A DNA stretch of 6,334 nt, taken from NCBI GenBank assembly GCA_030145365.1, contig JAQYVS010000187.1:1-6334 (forward strand). Reading direction: 5' to 3'. Below are positions 5,768-6,334 of the stretch, one piece after another; the first letter of the stretch is position 1, and each line of letters starts with the position of its first letter. The DNA is from Desulfofustis sp. GTDB taxonomy: Bacteria > Desulfobacterota > Desulfobulbia > Desulfobulbales > Desulfocapsaceae. The notes under the pieces are model-generated. The model did not search any database. It was not told the DNA's origin and saw only the letters and a list, made by a program, of their open reading frames with translations. The translations under genes and the position numbers were made by a program.

Positions 5768-6334
5768 TTACACTTCCTTCTTAACCAGGCGGGCAGCAAA
5801 AAACCCATCAATCCCAAAACCTGGCAGTGGAGCAAAAAAACCATTACGAACGAGGCCTGCTGCGCTGTCTGGTAAATATTCCCGGCAATCAGTTGGCGAA
5901 AAGTCAGGATTCACTTCCAGGAAGCGCTCCACAACCCAGTCGTTTTCCTCCGGCTCAATTGAGCAGGTTGCGTAGACTAAGACACCGTTTGGAGACAAAA
6001 GTGAGGCAGCCGTTTCCAGAAGGTTCAGCTGCTTCTGTCCATAGCCGGCCAAATCTGATTCGGTACGCGTCCAGCGAATGTCGGGATGTCTGCCGATGAC
6101 CCCGGTACCTGAACAGGGGGCATCGAGCAGTATTCTATCGTAGAGACTCGAGCTCAGGCGGGCAAAGTCCTGCAATGTTTCATTGTGTAGAGAAATAGTG
6201 TCATCAAGCGTTGTTCGGGCAAGGTTGTCTGTGAGAAGCCTAAATCTGTTCTGGTCAGGTTCAACGGCTGTCAGAGTTTGTGACGAGGTCTCTTTTGTCT
6301 TTTTCGCCAACAATGCCAGATGGCTCGTTTTACC
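5768..6334 (-). CDS. rsmB: RsmB-type 16S rRNA (cytosine-5)-methyltransferase, C-terminal part
   Basis: The 188 visible codons are the catalytic C-terminal part of a NOP2/Sun family RNA m5C methyltransferase that uses S-adenosylmethionine; RsmB methylates C967 of 16S rRNA. The frame is open to the window edge and begins inside the motif GKTSHLA, the end of the usual PGGKTTHLA cofactor loop. AVEPDQNRFRLL carries the acidic residue (E25 of the fragment) for SAM ribose binding. Motif IV is LLDAPCSGTGVIGRHPDIRW (C74, the residue used for product release), and motif VI is VLVYATCSIEPEEND (C124, the nucleophile). The protein ends in the typical DGFFAARL strand. The GVI-RHPDIRW stretch is characteristic of RsmB rather than RsmF or archaeal relatives. 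About 250 N-terminal residues, including the NusB-like RNA-binding domain, lie outside the window. A TTG at 6313 is not a real start, because the conserved motif continues upstream of it. An 87-base gap leads to the next gene. Confidence 0.92.
   Translation of the reverse strand, partial: GKTSHLALLAKKTKETSSQTLTAVEPDQNRFRLLTDNLARTTLDDTISLHNETLQDFARLSSSLYDRILLDAPCSGTGVIGRHPDIRWTRTESDLAGYGQKQLNLLETAASLLSPNGVLVYATCSIEPEENDWVVERFLEVNPDFSPTDCREYLPDSAAGLVRNGFFAPLPGFGIDGFFAARLVKKEV

Overview
The window is a compact bacterial chromosome segment of moderate GC content. It carries eight protein-coding genes and no sign of phage, insertion sequence or CRISPR. The gene set and the general look of the proteins (the DHH-DHHA1-CBS protein, the short HxxC/CxC protein with a 'CGPFYL' stretch, the small winged-helix protein) suggest a Desulfobacterota ('deltaproteobacterial') organism of the Desulfobulbales or Desulfuromonadales kind. 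This is an impression from remembered family resemblance, not a search result.

Left part, plus strand. The first ~30 bases form a hairpin-rich tail that resembles the 3' end of a class I cyclic-di-GMP (GEMM) riboswitch cut by the window edge; this call is tentative. It leads into a 74-residue winged-helix DNA-binding protein (117-341) that ends at a textbook intrinsic terminator (371-403). After a 169-base intergenic region with a dyad (431-448) and a weak promoter candidate comes a stand-alone PP2C-type phosphatase-like protein (511-1383).

Right part, minus strand. Six genes run leftward from the right edge, in transcription order: the C-terminal 188 residues of an RsmB-type 16S rRNA m5C methyltransferase; an uncharacterised 196-residue, coiled-coil-prone soluble protein; an M24 aminopeptidase P-like metallopeptidase; an uncharacterised 110-residue Cys-containing protein; an M48 metalloprotease lipoprotein; and a DHH-DHHA1 phosphoesterase with two CBS domains. 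Gaps are 87, 1, 61, 47 and 17 nt, and no intrinsic terminator is evident between them, so much of this could be one transcription unit, possibly with an internal promoter before the 196-residue gene. The set mixes RNA modification, peptide and protein turnover, and a predicted phosphodiesterase. It reads as a housekeeping cluster rather than a single dedicated pathway.

The phosphatase-like gene and the DHH-CBS gene converge with one base between their stop codons and no recognisable terminator.

I do not see a clear undescribed defence, mobile or biosynthetic system. The points most worth a second look are the possible riboswitch tail upstream of the small regulator, the PP2C protein lacking the usual phosphate-binding Arg, the DHH-CBS protein without a nucleotidyltransferase domain, and the two uncharacterised proteins in the minus-strand cluster.
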